Part shown: positions 1 to 8,252 of the stretch, in pieces
Position numbering within the stretch: the stretch's first letter is position 1
Layout: every line of letters begins with the position of its first letter
DNA from: Cyclostephanos tholiformis
Lineage: Eukaryota; Bacillariophyta; Thalassiosirophyceae; Thalassiosirales; Thalassiosiraceae
Assembly (NCBI GenBank): GCA_036939975.1
Contig: JALLPB010000908.1
Coordinates: 1-12,223 of the forward strand
Direction of reading: 5' to 3'
DNA: 12,223 bases
The notes under the pieces: generated by a model
Told to the model about the DNA's origin: nothing
The model's database searches: none
The model's input: the letters and a program-made list of their open reading frames with translations, nothing else
Position numbers and translations under genes: made by a program

Positions 1-2081
1 TCTCAGTAAGAGGTAGCCATTGGACACAATAAAAGTAATATGAAAAGCTGCCCTTCACATAACACCTCGACCATATCATGATCAATTTTGTGGCTGTAGC
101 ATGACATGTGTGGAAGTAGGATGCCGGCAGACACCATGGTTCCAATATCATGGACTCGTGTGGTTTAATTATTTGCACTGACAAAAAATCTCTTTGGTAT
201 GTATTATGCATTCTACATAGGAATCCTTGGGTAAGGGGTCATAAAACAACCTCCCCTAAACTCGTACCACCACAACCACAAAACACAACACAACACAACT
301 CATCAAACACCCAGAGCCAATAGATGGTATCAACTAAGGGCCAGCAATAGGAAAATACCAGGAGCAAAATATAGAAGGTGGCAATGATGAGAGGTGGTTT
401 GTGGTTTGCAATGAGGGGGACAATTGCATCGCCAGAGATGACAGAAAATGGCAATGAAGACAGTTCAAATAAGCCATGATATGTCACAATAGTATTAAAA
501 TGAAAAGGTGATGAAAACAATTAGGGTTGAATGAAAAAGGTTAAAGGCAACACAGTGTGAGCAGCAGCAACAGTGAGGGCCCAGCGCAAGGTTGACAGCA
601 GTGACAGCGGTGATGAGGGCATAATGGACAATCATACTGAGCCGCACATTTAGTGCTCACAAATAATATGAAAATTGATGTGATGTGGCAGCATAATAAA
701 CTGCCTCCCTTCTCTCATGGTATTAGCCATAGTAACCAAGTGCAGGAAGTACAATGCATGTGGTGTGCTGTCTTGGTTGCACTACAGGTGTCACACATCA
801 CAAGCGACACTTTAGGATCCAAAATCCATGTCCAACATGGTTTTGGGGAAAATAAAGAAAAGAAACGTTGGTAGATTTATTGAAACTACTAACAAGGAAA
901 ATAACTTTGGAAATCATGAAGTCACAGACCAAAATGCCCTAAAACTTATTCCATGGGTTAAGTTGAGAGGATGAAGAGAAGAGTAGTTGGCCAATTGAGG
1001 TGTTCAAAGTAGGGTATCTTCTTTATCTCATTCCACACATCCCACCAAGATATCATATCAAGTAGCAACAGAAGTGGTGGAAAAAGGAGAAGAAAAATGG
1101 GAGCTAGACCTGAAGGGACTCTCAGTGAGCAAAAGATGCCAAATATTGAACCATCTTATCAAAATCAAATGAAAGTAAGGGGAGGACAAAAAGTACTATA
1201 AACATGAGCAGCAGAGAAAACTGCTGCTGTCCCCTGAATAATCTGGAATAGGAAAAAATTGATTTAAAAGGACTAGAAACAATATCCATAGTACTAGTTG
1301 CTTGGACCTTGGGGTTGGGAGCATGAGAGTGAGATGGCCGATGTTGGACAACCACCAAAAGAAGGGTTATTGGGAGTCCAATGGTTACAACGATGATGTC
1401 AGTAAACATAGGAGCATTGGCTGTCCTTGTATTGCCCATTCTTCCTGGTCAATCATTTCAAGTTACTAGTCTTCCACATTCTCAGAATCACTCAAACTTC
1501 TTAAAACTTGCAGCAGTTTCTGTAGTAGGCCAATGGATCTCCATCAGATTGTACTCTGGATGTTGCACACCACAATCAAATCAATAATAAACTTAATAGA
1601 CGTGTGGGATCGGAGGAGAGGTGATGATGATTGCACACCTTCAGGCCAATGATGGAGCGTATCGAAACCCTAAGACCCCAGCACACTCTTGTTCCAGATG
1701 AAAAAGTTTTGGTCTCTCACTAAAAAACTTATGCTGAGCAGACCAACTCAAACAGCACGAAAAGAACCTTTCATTCAAATGAGAGAGCGGAAAGGTAGAA
1801 AGTCGGAGGTCTGTAAATTCTAAATGAACTATTGTGACGTATTGCGTATTAAGATAGTTTTCAATGCTTGCATTTTAAGTTGTGTATAATATTTTCCTCC
1901 AATTCAAAAAAAAAACAAATCAGGGCAGAACCAAAAATAAACGATGAAATCCCCCAACCCCATGCTAGGGAGAGTGTACCCAGCGTGGCATCATCTCATT
2001 TGGATACCCCAACATAACCGCGACGTCGATATATAATATATGATCAATCGGATCATGGGGCGTTTTTTTTTAACGACATTT
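1..2081. other. Gene-poor region with no supportable gene
   Basis: I find no recognisable gene, tRNA or rRNA here. Open frames are short (at most about 105 codons), lack known motifs and conflict with one another on the two strands. The sequence is moderately AT-rich. It has a CA-rich low-complexity patch around 270-300 and a CAG/GTGA-rich patch around 558-615. The end nearest the FAS1 gene (2028-2056) carries AT-rich sequence and a short TGATC/GATCA inverted repeat that could lie in the 3' flank of that gene. One 15-bp string near 125-139 recurs near 10939 (see findings). This is probably intergenic or decayed mobile DNA; I cannot assign a family. Confidence 0.5.
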
Positions 2082-3069
2082 TTACATGGCGAAGCAGAGC
2101 GAGACGGCGTGGATGATGCCGTTGGAGCACTCGACGTCGATGGGATAATCGGAGTAGGGTCCGAAGGTCTTCTCCCCGATGACGGCGTCGTTCACGAAGT
2201 GCTTCCTCACGGCGTAACGGTACTTCAGCGGCACGCCGCCAAGGCTGACCAACGGGGTGGTAGGAACGTCCTTGCTCGAGATCTTGCCCTTGACGATGTG
2301 CAGCTTGAGGACGTCGGCGGTGAGGGGTCCCCTCATGGTCTCGTACGACTCCAGGGCCGGGTCCGTGGGCGCGAAGATGGTGAAGGGACCGGCGCCCTGG
2401 AGCTCGGAGGCCACGCCGAGCGAGTTCAATGCCGAATAGAACTTGCCGAAGTTGTCGTACCCGCGCAGGTCGGACTCCTCGTGTCCCTGGGCGATGCCGA
2501 GGTCGCCCCAGACCTGTCCCGGACCCTGAAGGGTCGAGAGGGTCCCGAGGACGTCCCCACCACCCCCCACCCCTCCCGACGACGCGACGGGCGCGGCCGC
2601 GGAGGCGACGGGGGCGGCGGGCGCCGCCGCCGCGGTCGCGGCGGGGGCTCCCCCGGCGGCGGCGGCGCGCTGCTTGAGGTATTCCTCGAAGCTCGGCGCG
2701 GCGCTGATGGACTTGCGCGGGTCCTCGTCGACGTAGGTGTCGGGATCGCGGGTGTCGGCCATGCCGCCGCTTCCGAGCTTGTGCTGGCCGAGGGCGGTGG
2801 AAGAGTGGACCTATATATATATATATATATATATAGTTATATATAGTTTCGTTTTCATTTTCACAGGGGTGGGGAGAGAGAGATGGACGGAGTTGTGAGT
2901 TATTATAATGATTTCGCATGCGTCGAACGAGATCTATTATGTTATTATACATCGATGCCGATGAGAATGAGGGCGAGGCACGAGTGGGAATGTCAATGTC
3001 ACTCACCACTGGCATCGGGGCGAAGGAGGCGGCGCCGGAGACGAGGGCGAGGGAAAGGAAGAGCTTCAT
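2082..3069 (-). CDS. Plastid-targeted FAS1 (fasciclin) domain protein, two exons
   Basis: Seen: spliced model join(2082..2810, 3007..3069), 263 residues. Exon 1 encodes 21 residues: a hydrophobic signal peptide ending ASFAP, the cleavage motif of diatom plastid preproteins. The donor GTGAGT (3006-3001) and the acceptor ending TATAG (2811) are both phase 0, and exon 2 continues with VHSSTALGQHKL. The mature part has a charged segment (DEDPRKSISAAPSFEEYLKQ, about residues 49-68) and an Ala/Pro/Gly-rich linker (about 70-106). A C-terminal FAS1 domain (about 141-263) carries GPFTIFAPTDPA, LKLHIVKGKI and SNGIIHAV, which match the family's H1, YH and H2 boxes. Known: FAS1 domains mediate adhesion or protein-protein contact and are not enzymes. 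Inferred: import into the plastid, stromal unless a further signal is hidden. The start ATG at 3069 is preferred over 3117 because the signal peptide begins there. The gene is divergent from cbbX. The exact role is unknown; domain identity is confident. Confidence 0.85.
2811..3006 (-). other. Spliceosomal intron of the FAS1 gene, 196 bp, phase 0
   Basis: The intron begins GTGAGT and ends TATAG on the minus strand. Removing it joins the signal-peptide exon to the open frame of exon 2 without changing frame. Reading through it in the exon 1 frame gives a long but nonsensical Arg-rich translation in exon 2, which supports splicing. The 3' end is a TA dinucleotide run instead of the usual pyrimidine tract. 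Confidence 0.8.
2812..2835. repeat. (TA)12 microsatellite at the 3' splice site
   Basis: An uninterrupted TA run occupies the last bases of the FAS1 intron. On the minus strand its final TA is followed by G, which creates the acceptor AG itself. Confidence 0.95.
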
Positions 3070-4014
3070 GGTGTTGATGTGGGTTCGTGAGGGGAAGAAT
3101 ATTATGTCAGTTTTCACACAAGTAGGTAGTACGTGCGCGGCGAACGAGGAGGATTTCTGTAAAGGGGAAGCACCCGCGAAAAAAATCCGCCGATTGTGTC
3201 AGGGGGGGGCGGGCGGGGCGGGAGGGGAGGGTGGAAGCTATTTATTAGCCGTAAGCAAAAGCGGGAATATCGCAGCACTAATTTTCCCCATTATTATAAA
3301 AGAATTGGGCATGTGTACCTAGGTGTCCAGGAGAGGAATCTGTTCTTGAGGAATAAAAACTAATTTGCGATGTCCTTGATACAACGTTCTCCACGCACGA
3401 AGATCGGGTGATTGTCAAGTACGTATGCGCTGAGTGTTGGCGATATTTTCAGGCTAAGTAGGTAATCTTTTCCTTCAAATATGCATGTTATCGCTAAAAT
3501 AGAAAGCCCCGTGCCGTGAAGAAAATTATTACATATTGGAGATCAACTAACTTTTTTTCACAAATGGATTTCGAAGTAGAAAATGATATTATTTGTACTA
3601 TATTTTACATAAGATCCATTGCATCGATTCACCTCCACGACAATAATTGATCCAGGATACGTCTTTCGTATGGAACGCACGCGCCATCATCAGTAAAAAA
3701 CAATACTTTTTTGTAGAGCACTCCCACCAGCCAAGTGTGTATGGTATGAAGGGCGAGCTCGACGAAAGCAACAAGAGGCGTCTTCCTCGCTCGCTCCTCG
3801 CTAGCTGGCTATCACCGCTTCCCCCGCCCCGCCCCGGCCGTCCTTGACCCCATCCCACCCTGGAACACCCTCCCTATCACCTGCTTGCAGTTATCTACAT
3901 AGCCTCCCGCCCATCATCTCCATCCAGGACAAGAGCCAATCGCTACAAGTCCCCGAGAAAGCAGCCCCCAAAAGTTCAATTTAAACACACACACAGTCGA
4001 TAGAACAACACCCA
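3070..4014. promoter_or_regulatory. Shared upstream region of divergent FAS1 and cbbX genes
   Basis: These 945 bp separate two start codons that point away from each other, so both promoters must lie here or overlap the genes. No convincing gene is present. A G-rich tract at 3202-3234 (133 bp upstream of the FAS1 ATG) and a C-rich tract at 3821-3836 (179 bp upstream of the cbbX ATG) share the 12-mer CCCGCCCCGCCC when each is read on its own gene's sense strand. The middle (about 3300-3720) is AT-richer. A short CA run at about 3985-3993 lies in the presumed cbbX 5' leader. I see no clear TATA box at a defensible distance, because transcription starts are unknown. Confidence 0.6.
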
Positions 4015-4110
4015 ATGAATCTATCCGCGGCACTCTCGGTCCTGTTCCTGGCGTCGTCGGCATCCGCCTTCGCCCCCCCCGCCTCCCCCCGCGGGGTTTG
4101 CCATTGTTCC

Positions 4111-4147
<37 letters not shown>

Positions 4148-5298
4148 GACTGCGCATGGCTGGCACCAACCAGAATCCATTCGGCAACGCCCAATCCCTC
4201 CAGTACACCGGCGGGACCGACGTGAACAACAAGAATTACGGCAAGCTCGCCGAGAAGCTCAACGAGGCGGACATCGAGCGTCGCAAGATCCAGGAGGAGG
4301 CCGAACGTCGCGAGCGCGCCGCGGAGATACGACGGGAGGAACGGGCCGCGAAGATACAGTACATGCGCGACATGCCCGATGCGCAGCCGGCGGGCACCGT
4401 CGACGAATTCATGTTCAAGGAGGGCGTGCAGGATCAGCTCGACAAGCTCGATAACGACCTGGTGGGACTGCTGGCGGTCAAGAGGCGGGTCAAGGAGATC
4501 GCCGCGCTTCTCGTGCTCGACAAGATGCGTCGGAAGCTCGGATTCGAGACGAGCGTGCCGTCGCTGCACATGAGCTTCACCGGCGCACCGGGCACGGGCA
4601 AGACCACCGTCGCCGTGCGCATGGGTCAGATCCTCGCCAAGATGGGATACTCGCGACGGGGACACGTCGTCCTCGCCACGCGGGACGATCTCGTGGGACA
4701 GTACGTCGGCCACACCGCGCCCAAGACGAAGGAGATGGTCAAGAAGGCCATGGGGGGGGTACTGCTCGTCGACGAGGCGTATTACCTGTACAACGCGGCC
4801 AACGATCGCGATTACGGTCAGGAATCCATCGAGATATTGCTCAACGTCATGGAGAACAATCAGGACGATCTCGTCGTGGCCGTGGCCGGTTACAAGGATC
4901 GCATGGACAAGTTCTTCTCCTACATCCCCGGCATGATGTCGCGCATCGGCAATCACATCGACTTCCCGAACTACAGCGCCGACGAATTGGTCAAGATCGC
5001 GAGCGTCATGTCTCGCGATCTCGAGTACGACATCGACGAGAACGCCTACGCCACCTTCAAGCGTTACATCGAGGAACGGATGAAATTGCCCTACTTCTCG
5101 AACGCTCGCACGGTGCGCAATGCCATGGACAGGGCCCGCATGAACTCCGCCATCAGGACCTTCGAGAAGTACGCGATCAACGGCGAGAACGGCGGGTTCT
5201 GCAGCGTCGCGGACCTGAAGAACATCGACGCCGCCGACTTCCAGATCCTGTTGGACGACATCCTGTACGCTGATGCTTCCAAGCGCATCTTCGCCTAA
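4015..5298 (+). CDS. cbbX: CbbX, red-type Rubisco activase (AAA+ ATPase), plastid-targeted
   Basis: Seen: an intronless frame of 427 residues. Residues 1-18 form a signal peptide cut at ASA^FAP, then a transit peptide with an 11-Thr run (34-44) and a charged, probably helical segment (about 75-115). The AAA+ core follows: Walker A GAPGTGKT (190-197), pore loop YVGHTAPKT (230-238), Walker B LLVDEA (250-255), sensor-1-like AGYKD (291-295), a PGMMSRI segment with a likely Arg finger (R310), and sensor 2 around NARTVRNAMDRAR (363-375). Known: CbbX forms hexamers that use ATP to pull on the C-terminus of the Rubisco large subunit, releasing inhibitory RuBP; RuBP stimulates the ATPase. Inferred: this is the nucleus-encoded copy acting in the stroma or pyrenoid. 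The family core is about 300 residues; the extra length is the targeting region. All key motifs look intact and third positions are strongly GC. The start is fixed by the signal peptide. Confidence 0.97.
4114..4146 (+). repeat. (ACG)11 trinucleotide repeat encoding poly-Thr
   Basis: Eleven perfect ACG codons lie in frame within the cbbX transit peptide. The array is upstream of the conserved AAA+ core, so length changes in steps of three would spare the enzyme. Confidence 0.95.
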
Positions 5299-5300
5299 AT

Positions 5301-5361
5301 ATATTATACTATGCGTGCGTGTATAATATGATATATTATATGCGCACCCTATATAATATAT
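5301..5361 (+). promoter_or_regulatory. Two adjacent hairpins just after the cbbX stop codon
   Basis: The first hairpin has a perfect 9-bp stem (ATATTATAC at 5301-5309 with GTATAATAT at 5321-5329) and an 11-nt loop. The second has a perfect 10-bp stem (5331-5340 with 5352-5361), also with an 11-nt loop. Both would lie in the 3' UTR. AT-rich stems can arise by chance, so a role in 3' end formation or stability is only inferred. Confidence 0.5.
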
Positions 5362-5512
5362 ATATGAGTAGAGAGAATGAGAGATGGAGGGAGGGGATGG
5401 GATTGAAGGATTATCAAAATGGCAAAAGCTTTCCAACTGACGTAGATAGAGAGTGAAATGTTCGATGAAATAATTATATCATTTCAAGTCAAAATACAAA
5501 TATACATATTTA

Positions 5513-5516
<4 letters not shown>

Positions 5517-5547
<31 letters not shown>
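5517..5547. repeat. TA dinucleotide microsatellite
   Basis: An uninterrupted TA run of 31 bases. Confidence 0.95.
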
Positions 5548-5550
<3 letters not shown>

Positions 5551-5613
5551 TTCATCCTGTGTTGAAAGGATGTGTATTGCTTCCCCCCGCAATCTATGCG
5601 TTTGATTGTGTAG

Positions 5614-5647
5614 TTGTTTGTTGAAACTTGTTGTTTGTTGAAACTTG
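5614..5647. repeat. Perfect 17-bp tandem duplication
   Basis: The unit TTGTTTGTTGAAACTTG occurs twice back to back with no mismatch. Confidence 0.95.
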
Positions 5648-5884
5648 CGTTTCCTCCATGGAAACTTTTTCATGTTCGTTCTATTGTGGTACTATATAGT
5701 GACTATCAGAGTGGTAGCCCTTTTCGAAAACTTTGTACTCATGACGATATGATTGCTGAATGGAATTTAATACAATAGTAAGGGTTGAGGAGTAGGGGCA
5801 TTCAGTTTTTGTTGTTGATGCAACTCATGGATGGCATACCTGCAGTGCTTGTGTATAACATGGTAAACAAATATTAATTTGGAA

Positions 5885-6416
5885 AAGTGAGAGAGGATCT
5901 TTCCCAGCAATTGGAGGTTACAATACACCACTCCTGGGCTCCATGGTTGACCATCAACCAATTTGATTGGTTCTTGCACCACATCATCTTCACATCCTTC
6001 ATTGTCCACCTGTCAGTTGTTGGTCATATCTGGATTGTCACTGGTCCGGATGGTCTTTCCAACACACTCCTTAATCAGTAAATTGCTTTCGATGCCCATG
6101 CTATTGGAATCATCGACACCAAAGGAGCAAGGTTATAACTTTACCATTACCAGCATAATCAATGTCCTTGTAATCCACCGGGATACTCAAGACATGTCAA
6201 TGGAATTCACCCAATACCGATCCATGCTTGGTTTAACTGTTATTATCTGTCCACAAGAATTGTTCCATCTGTCAATGTTTGATTGTGACCTCACTATGTA
6301 TTCTTTGATGAAGAAGTATTTGACCTTAATATATTCGGTCCATTGTGAACTGCTAGCCTTCCTGTTCATCTTCAAATAGAGGGTGCTTAGATTGTCCTGG
6401 TACAAAACCAAAGGGT

Positions 6417-6420
<4 letters not shown>
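5885..6420 (-). pseudogene. Decayed Ty1/copia retrotransposon: RNase H end and C-terminal tail
   Basis: Read on the minus strand, 6420-6187 gives LVLYQDNLSTLYLK, then SSSQWTEYIKVKYFFIKEYI and a weak KPSMD. This matches the copia RNase H end (pattern YQDN-S-L-N-SSS-RT-HI-RYFFIKD, then TKPLQG). The Asp of YQDN (codon 6396-6394) corresponds to a catalytic carboxylate of the fold. Downstream, broken frames continue to about 5885, including ECVGKTI, VDNEGCEDDVVQEP and DGQPWSPGVV, which read like the hydrophilic tail after RNase H. Stops and frame changes occur after the RNase H part. Reverse transcriptase, integrase and gag are absent: upstream the sequence runs into an (AT)21 tract and a different repeat element. 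Inferred: an inactive fragment. The RNase H call is fairly firm, the tail less so. Confidence 0.65.

Positions 6421-6460
<40 letters not shown>
6419..6460. repeat. (AT)21 microsatellite
   Basis: A perfect 42-base AT run lies between the copia relic and the left inverted repeat of the next element. Confidence 0.97.
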
Positions 6461-6465
<5 letters not shown>

Positions 6466-6711
6466 GCAACCATACCGGCAAATTTCAATTACCAGAAATG
6501 GTTCTTACATTACCGGTATTGGTGCTGGTACTGGTAGTGTTAATTTTGTTTTCGGTATTGTAATTTTTTGGTTGGTTGCCATATCTGAAATGTAACCGTA
6601 CTGGTATTGCAATCGAAAATCATCGTACAATTCCAGTAGCCGCATTATTTTGATGTTATTATCGGTAAAGTCAGATTACAATATGGGTATTGATGATATC
6701 ATTATCGGTAT

Positions 6712-6744
6712 GGTAATTTTGCTGGTTACCATATCGGTAATGGG
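6712..6744 (+). repeat. 33-bp internal direct repeat, copy A
   Basis: It begins GGTAATTTTGCTGGTTACC and ends with GGG. It matches copy B (6774-6806) at all but a few positions, offset by 62 bp. A more diverged version lies near 6554-6593. Each unit is itself a partial inverted repeat (GGTAA with TTACC). Confidence 0.85.
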
Positions 6745-6773
6745 ATGATGTGTCTCGATTGCATTCCCAGTAC

Positions 6774-6806
6774 GGTAATTTTGCTGATTACCATATTGGT
6801 ACTGGG
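6774..6806 (+). repeat. 33-bp internal direct repeat, copy B
   Basis: This begins GGTAATTTTGCTGATTACC, with the same layout as copy A, 62 bp downstream within the inverted-repeat element. Confidence 0.85.
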
Positions 6807-7005
6807 ACCGGTACAGTAATAAGTATTACCAGTACAGACTGACTATTACCAGAAATCAAATGATGGAATGATGAGGGTATGTAGCATAAACAGGTAGGTA
6901 CACAAAAAAGGATGATGACCGAAAAAAGATGGGTGGGTGGACAGTGCCGGAACGGGCAGCTGACAGTAGCAGTACCACCACCAATACCGGTAACGGCCGG
7001 TATGG

Positions 7006-7254
7006 TTAGTAACATATATATATCATATCCTTGTTCTCCCATGAAATAACAAGCTTCAAAGATATACCACAAAGTGTCGTCCACTCCCACAAGTTCAGCC
7101 TTGGTCCCTCAAACTCATTGTCATTAATTTTGTCTCCGGGAATAGTTGATGACCATCCCCTGTTCAAAAATAATTCCGACTCCGGTGTGTCCCTTGCAGT
7201 CGTGTGAATGGTCAGTTTATGCTGCATCCACCCATCAATGAGATGAAGTCTCAT
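7006..7254 (-). pseudogene. Unrecognised coding-like fragment, possibly interrupted by the inverted-repeat element
   Basis: An open frame of 82 codons from an ATG at 7254 has a balanced, protein-like composition (for example NEFEGPRLNLWEWTTLCGI). I do not recognise the family and see no signal peptide or membrane segment. Its sense end runs into a TA-rich stretch at the right end of the inverted-repeat element (7014), and the last codons come from that element. One reading is that the element was inserted into an older coding sequence. It could also be a chance frame. Confidence 0.3.
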
Positions 7255-7331
7255 ATGAAGTGTCTCCTTACTTCAAGTAACCAAGTATTTGTTTTACTTT
7301 ACCTCAGTTGTCAATACTATAAAAGATTAAA

Positions 7332-7379
7332 GTGTCGTCATCGGTGTCGGTGTTGGTGTCGGTGTCGGTGTCGGTGTCA
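7332..7379 (+). repeat. GGTGTC hexanucleotide repeat
   Basis: Six consecutive units of CGGTGT (one with TGGTGT) occupy 7342-7377, with related bases on either side. Confidence 0.9.
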
Positions 7380-7410
7380 TCAGTGTGTACCATAAATAGT
7401 ACATATGTAG

Positions 7411-7490
7411 CCATTTCTGCCATTTGACCATTCCATCCCCGCCATCCGACCATTCCATCTGCCACTGCCATTCCACAATTCCACTCCCCA
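7411..7490 (+). repeat. Degenerate CCATT-rich repeat, block 1
   Basis: This contains one exact GCCATTTGACCATT (7419-7432) and a variant GCCATCCGACCATT (7441-7454), followed by looser CCATT words. It belongs to the same family as the blocks near 9108-9375 and 10141-10208, in the same orientation. Confidence 0.85.
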
Positions 7491-7509
7491 ATTAAATCAT
7501 CAATATTAA

Positions 7510-8238
7510 CAACAACCACCAATGTCAGATGACGCACATGAATTCTTGGATAAATTAAAAGAGTCTCTGGTAGTGGAGGTTAATGATAACGTTGACTATC
7601 TGACAAATTCCATCACAACCTACTTGGACATGTTCAACTCTGGTGTAATAGAAAAGAGTAGGCAGTGCTCTGTGTGCAACAGTATTACCAAAGAAGACAC
7701 AGCTTTTGAGGATTTAATTCTGTATTTTGAAGAGAGTCACCATGCTTCTAATGATAAGCAAAACAATAGCACTCTTCGTGAGTTGCTTATGTCTTATTTT
7801 GCAACCGAAGATGACCTTGAGTGAGAATGTCAGGTGTGCAATAAGAAGATGCCCATTATTATAATAAGTTGCATGTCTTGTTTTCCAGATATCCTACGTA
7901 TTGTTATATGTCGCACTGCATGGAAAGAGAATGCCGTCTGTAGAATCCTATTGTCTGTTTATTATCCAGTTGCAAACTTCAAGCTGAATGAATATATCGG
8001 AAACAATGAGGGAACTGATGTTATGACATACAACCTCATCACTTCAGTAAACCATTATCCATATCCAAACAATGATGGTCATTACACTGCAATATGTAGA
8101 CAGCATGAATCAGGCAGGTGGTATGAATATGATGATGCTCAGGTAAAAATTGCAAATTTTATGAAAAAGAGTTGCAGCGTTCCTAAAGTGAAAGTAGAGC
8201 ATCAAAGATCTGCAACCATCTTATTTTATATAAAACAA
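7510..8238 (+). pseudogene. Broken USP-type ubiquitin carboxyl-terminal hydrolase domain
   Basis: Seen in one frame: a DDAHEFLDKL box (from 7528), a CSVC pair (Cys codons 7666 and 7675), a second CQVC pair (7828 and 7837), YPNNDGHYTAICR with the presumed catalytic His (8080-8082), RWYEYDDAQV (8116-8145) and the terminal strand ATILFYIK. This is the order of the USP (peptidase C19) fold, including the four-Cys zinc site of the fingers. Known: USPs remove ubiquitin using a Cys-His-Asp/Asn triad. The N-terminal Cys box (GNTCY-like) is absent from the window's upstream sequence. An in-frame TGA at 7822-7824 falls two bases before the second Cys pair, and the frame is closed upstream by TAA (7507-7509). 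Codons are AT-rich, unlike cbbX. Inferred: a truncated, inactive copy, unless upstream exons and read-through exist. Confidence 0.75.
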
Positions 8239-8252
8239 AGTAAACACCCTCT

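Larger units (their letters stand above)
5299..5884. other. cbbX 3' flank and AT-rich spacer without a gene
   Basis: This stretch contains the two hairpins, a TA microsatellite (5517-5547) and a perfect 2 x 17-bp tandem repeat (5614-5647). I see no gene. Its right part (about 5650-5884) lies where the 3' LTR of the copia relic on the minus strand would be expected, but I could not identify LTR ends. Confidence 0.5.
6461..7014. mobile_element. 554-bp non-coding element with terminal inverted repeats (MITE or foldback type)
   Basis: The left end TGTTGGCAACCATACCGGC (6461-6479) and the right end GCCGGTATGGTTAGTAACA (6996-7014) are inverted copies matching at 16 of 19 positions. A further inverted match (TTACCGGTATTGGTG followed by TGGTACTG) lies at about 6511-6533 on the left and within 6971-6993 on the right, so the arms extend inward with a roughly 27-nt insertion on the left. 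The interior is filled with GGTAAT/ATTACC and TACCGGTA words and two 33-bp direct repeats. Both flanks are TA repeats, so a target duplication cannot be told from the microsatellite. It has no coding capacity I can support, so any transposition would need help from elsewhere. It may equally be a cluster of degenerate inverted repeats. Confidence 0.6.

Noticed and set aside
1122..1439. Minus-strand frame of 105 codons with hydrophobic stretches
   Set aside because: It has no signal of a known family and no support from neighbours. Hydrophobic runs are common in AT-rich non-coding frames.
2040..2846. 268-codon plus-strand frame opposite FAS1 exon 2
   Set aside because: It is a shadow of the GC-rich exon. 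It is Gly/Arg-rich with a tail coded by the TA repeat.
2053..3117. 354-codon minus-strand frame through the FAS1 locus without splicing
   Set aside because: It uses the right frame only in exon 1. After the intron it reads exon 2 in a wrong frame and becomes Arg-rich nonsense. The spliced model explains both exons.
4021..5436. 471-codon open frame antisense to cbbX
   Set aside because: It is created by the GC-rich codon pattern of cbbX on the other strand. It has no motifs and runs into AT repeats.
7304..7537. Minus-strand frame with a Thr-Asp repeat
   Set aside because: It is a translation of the GGTGTC hexanucleotide repeat and the CCATT-rich block, not a gene.
7822..7824. TGA read as selenocysteine or by programmed read-through
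   Set aside because: I see no supporting hairpin or family precedent, and the locus has other frame breaks, so a plain nonsense mutation is more likely.
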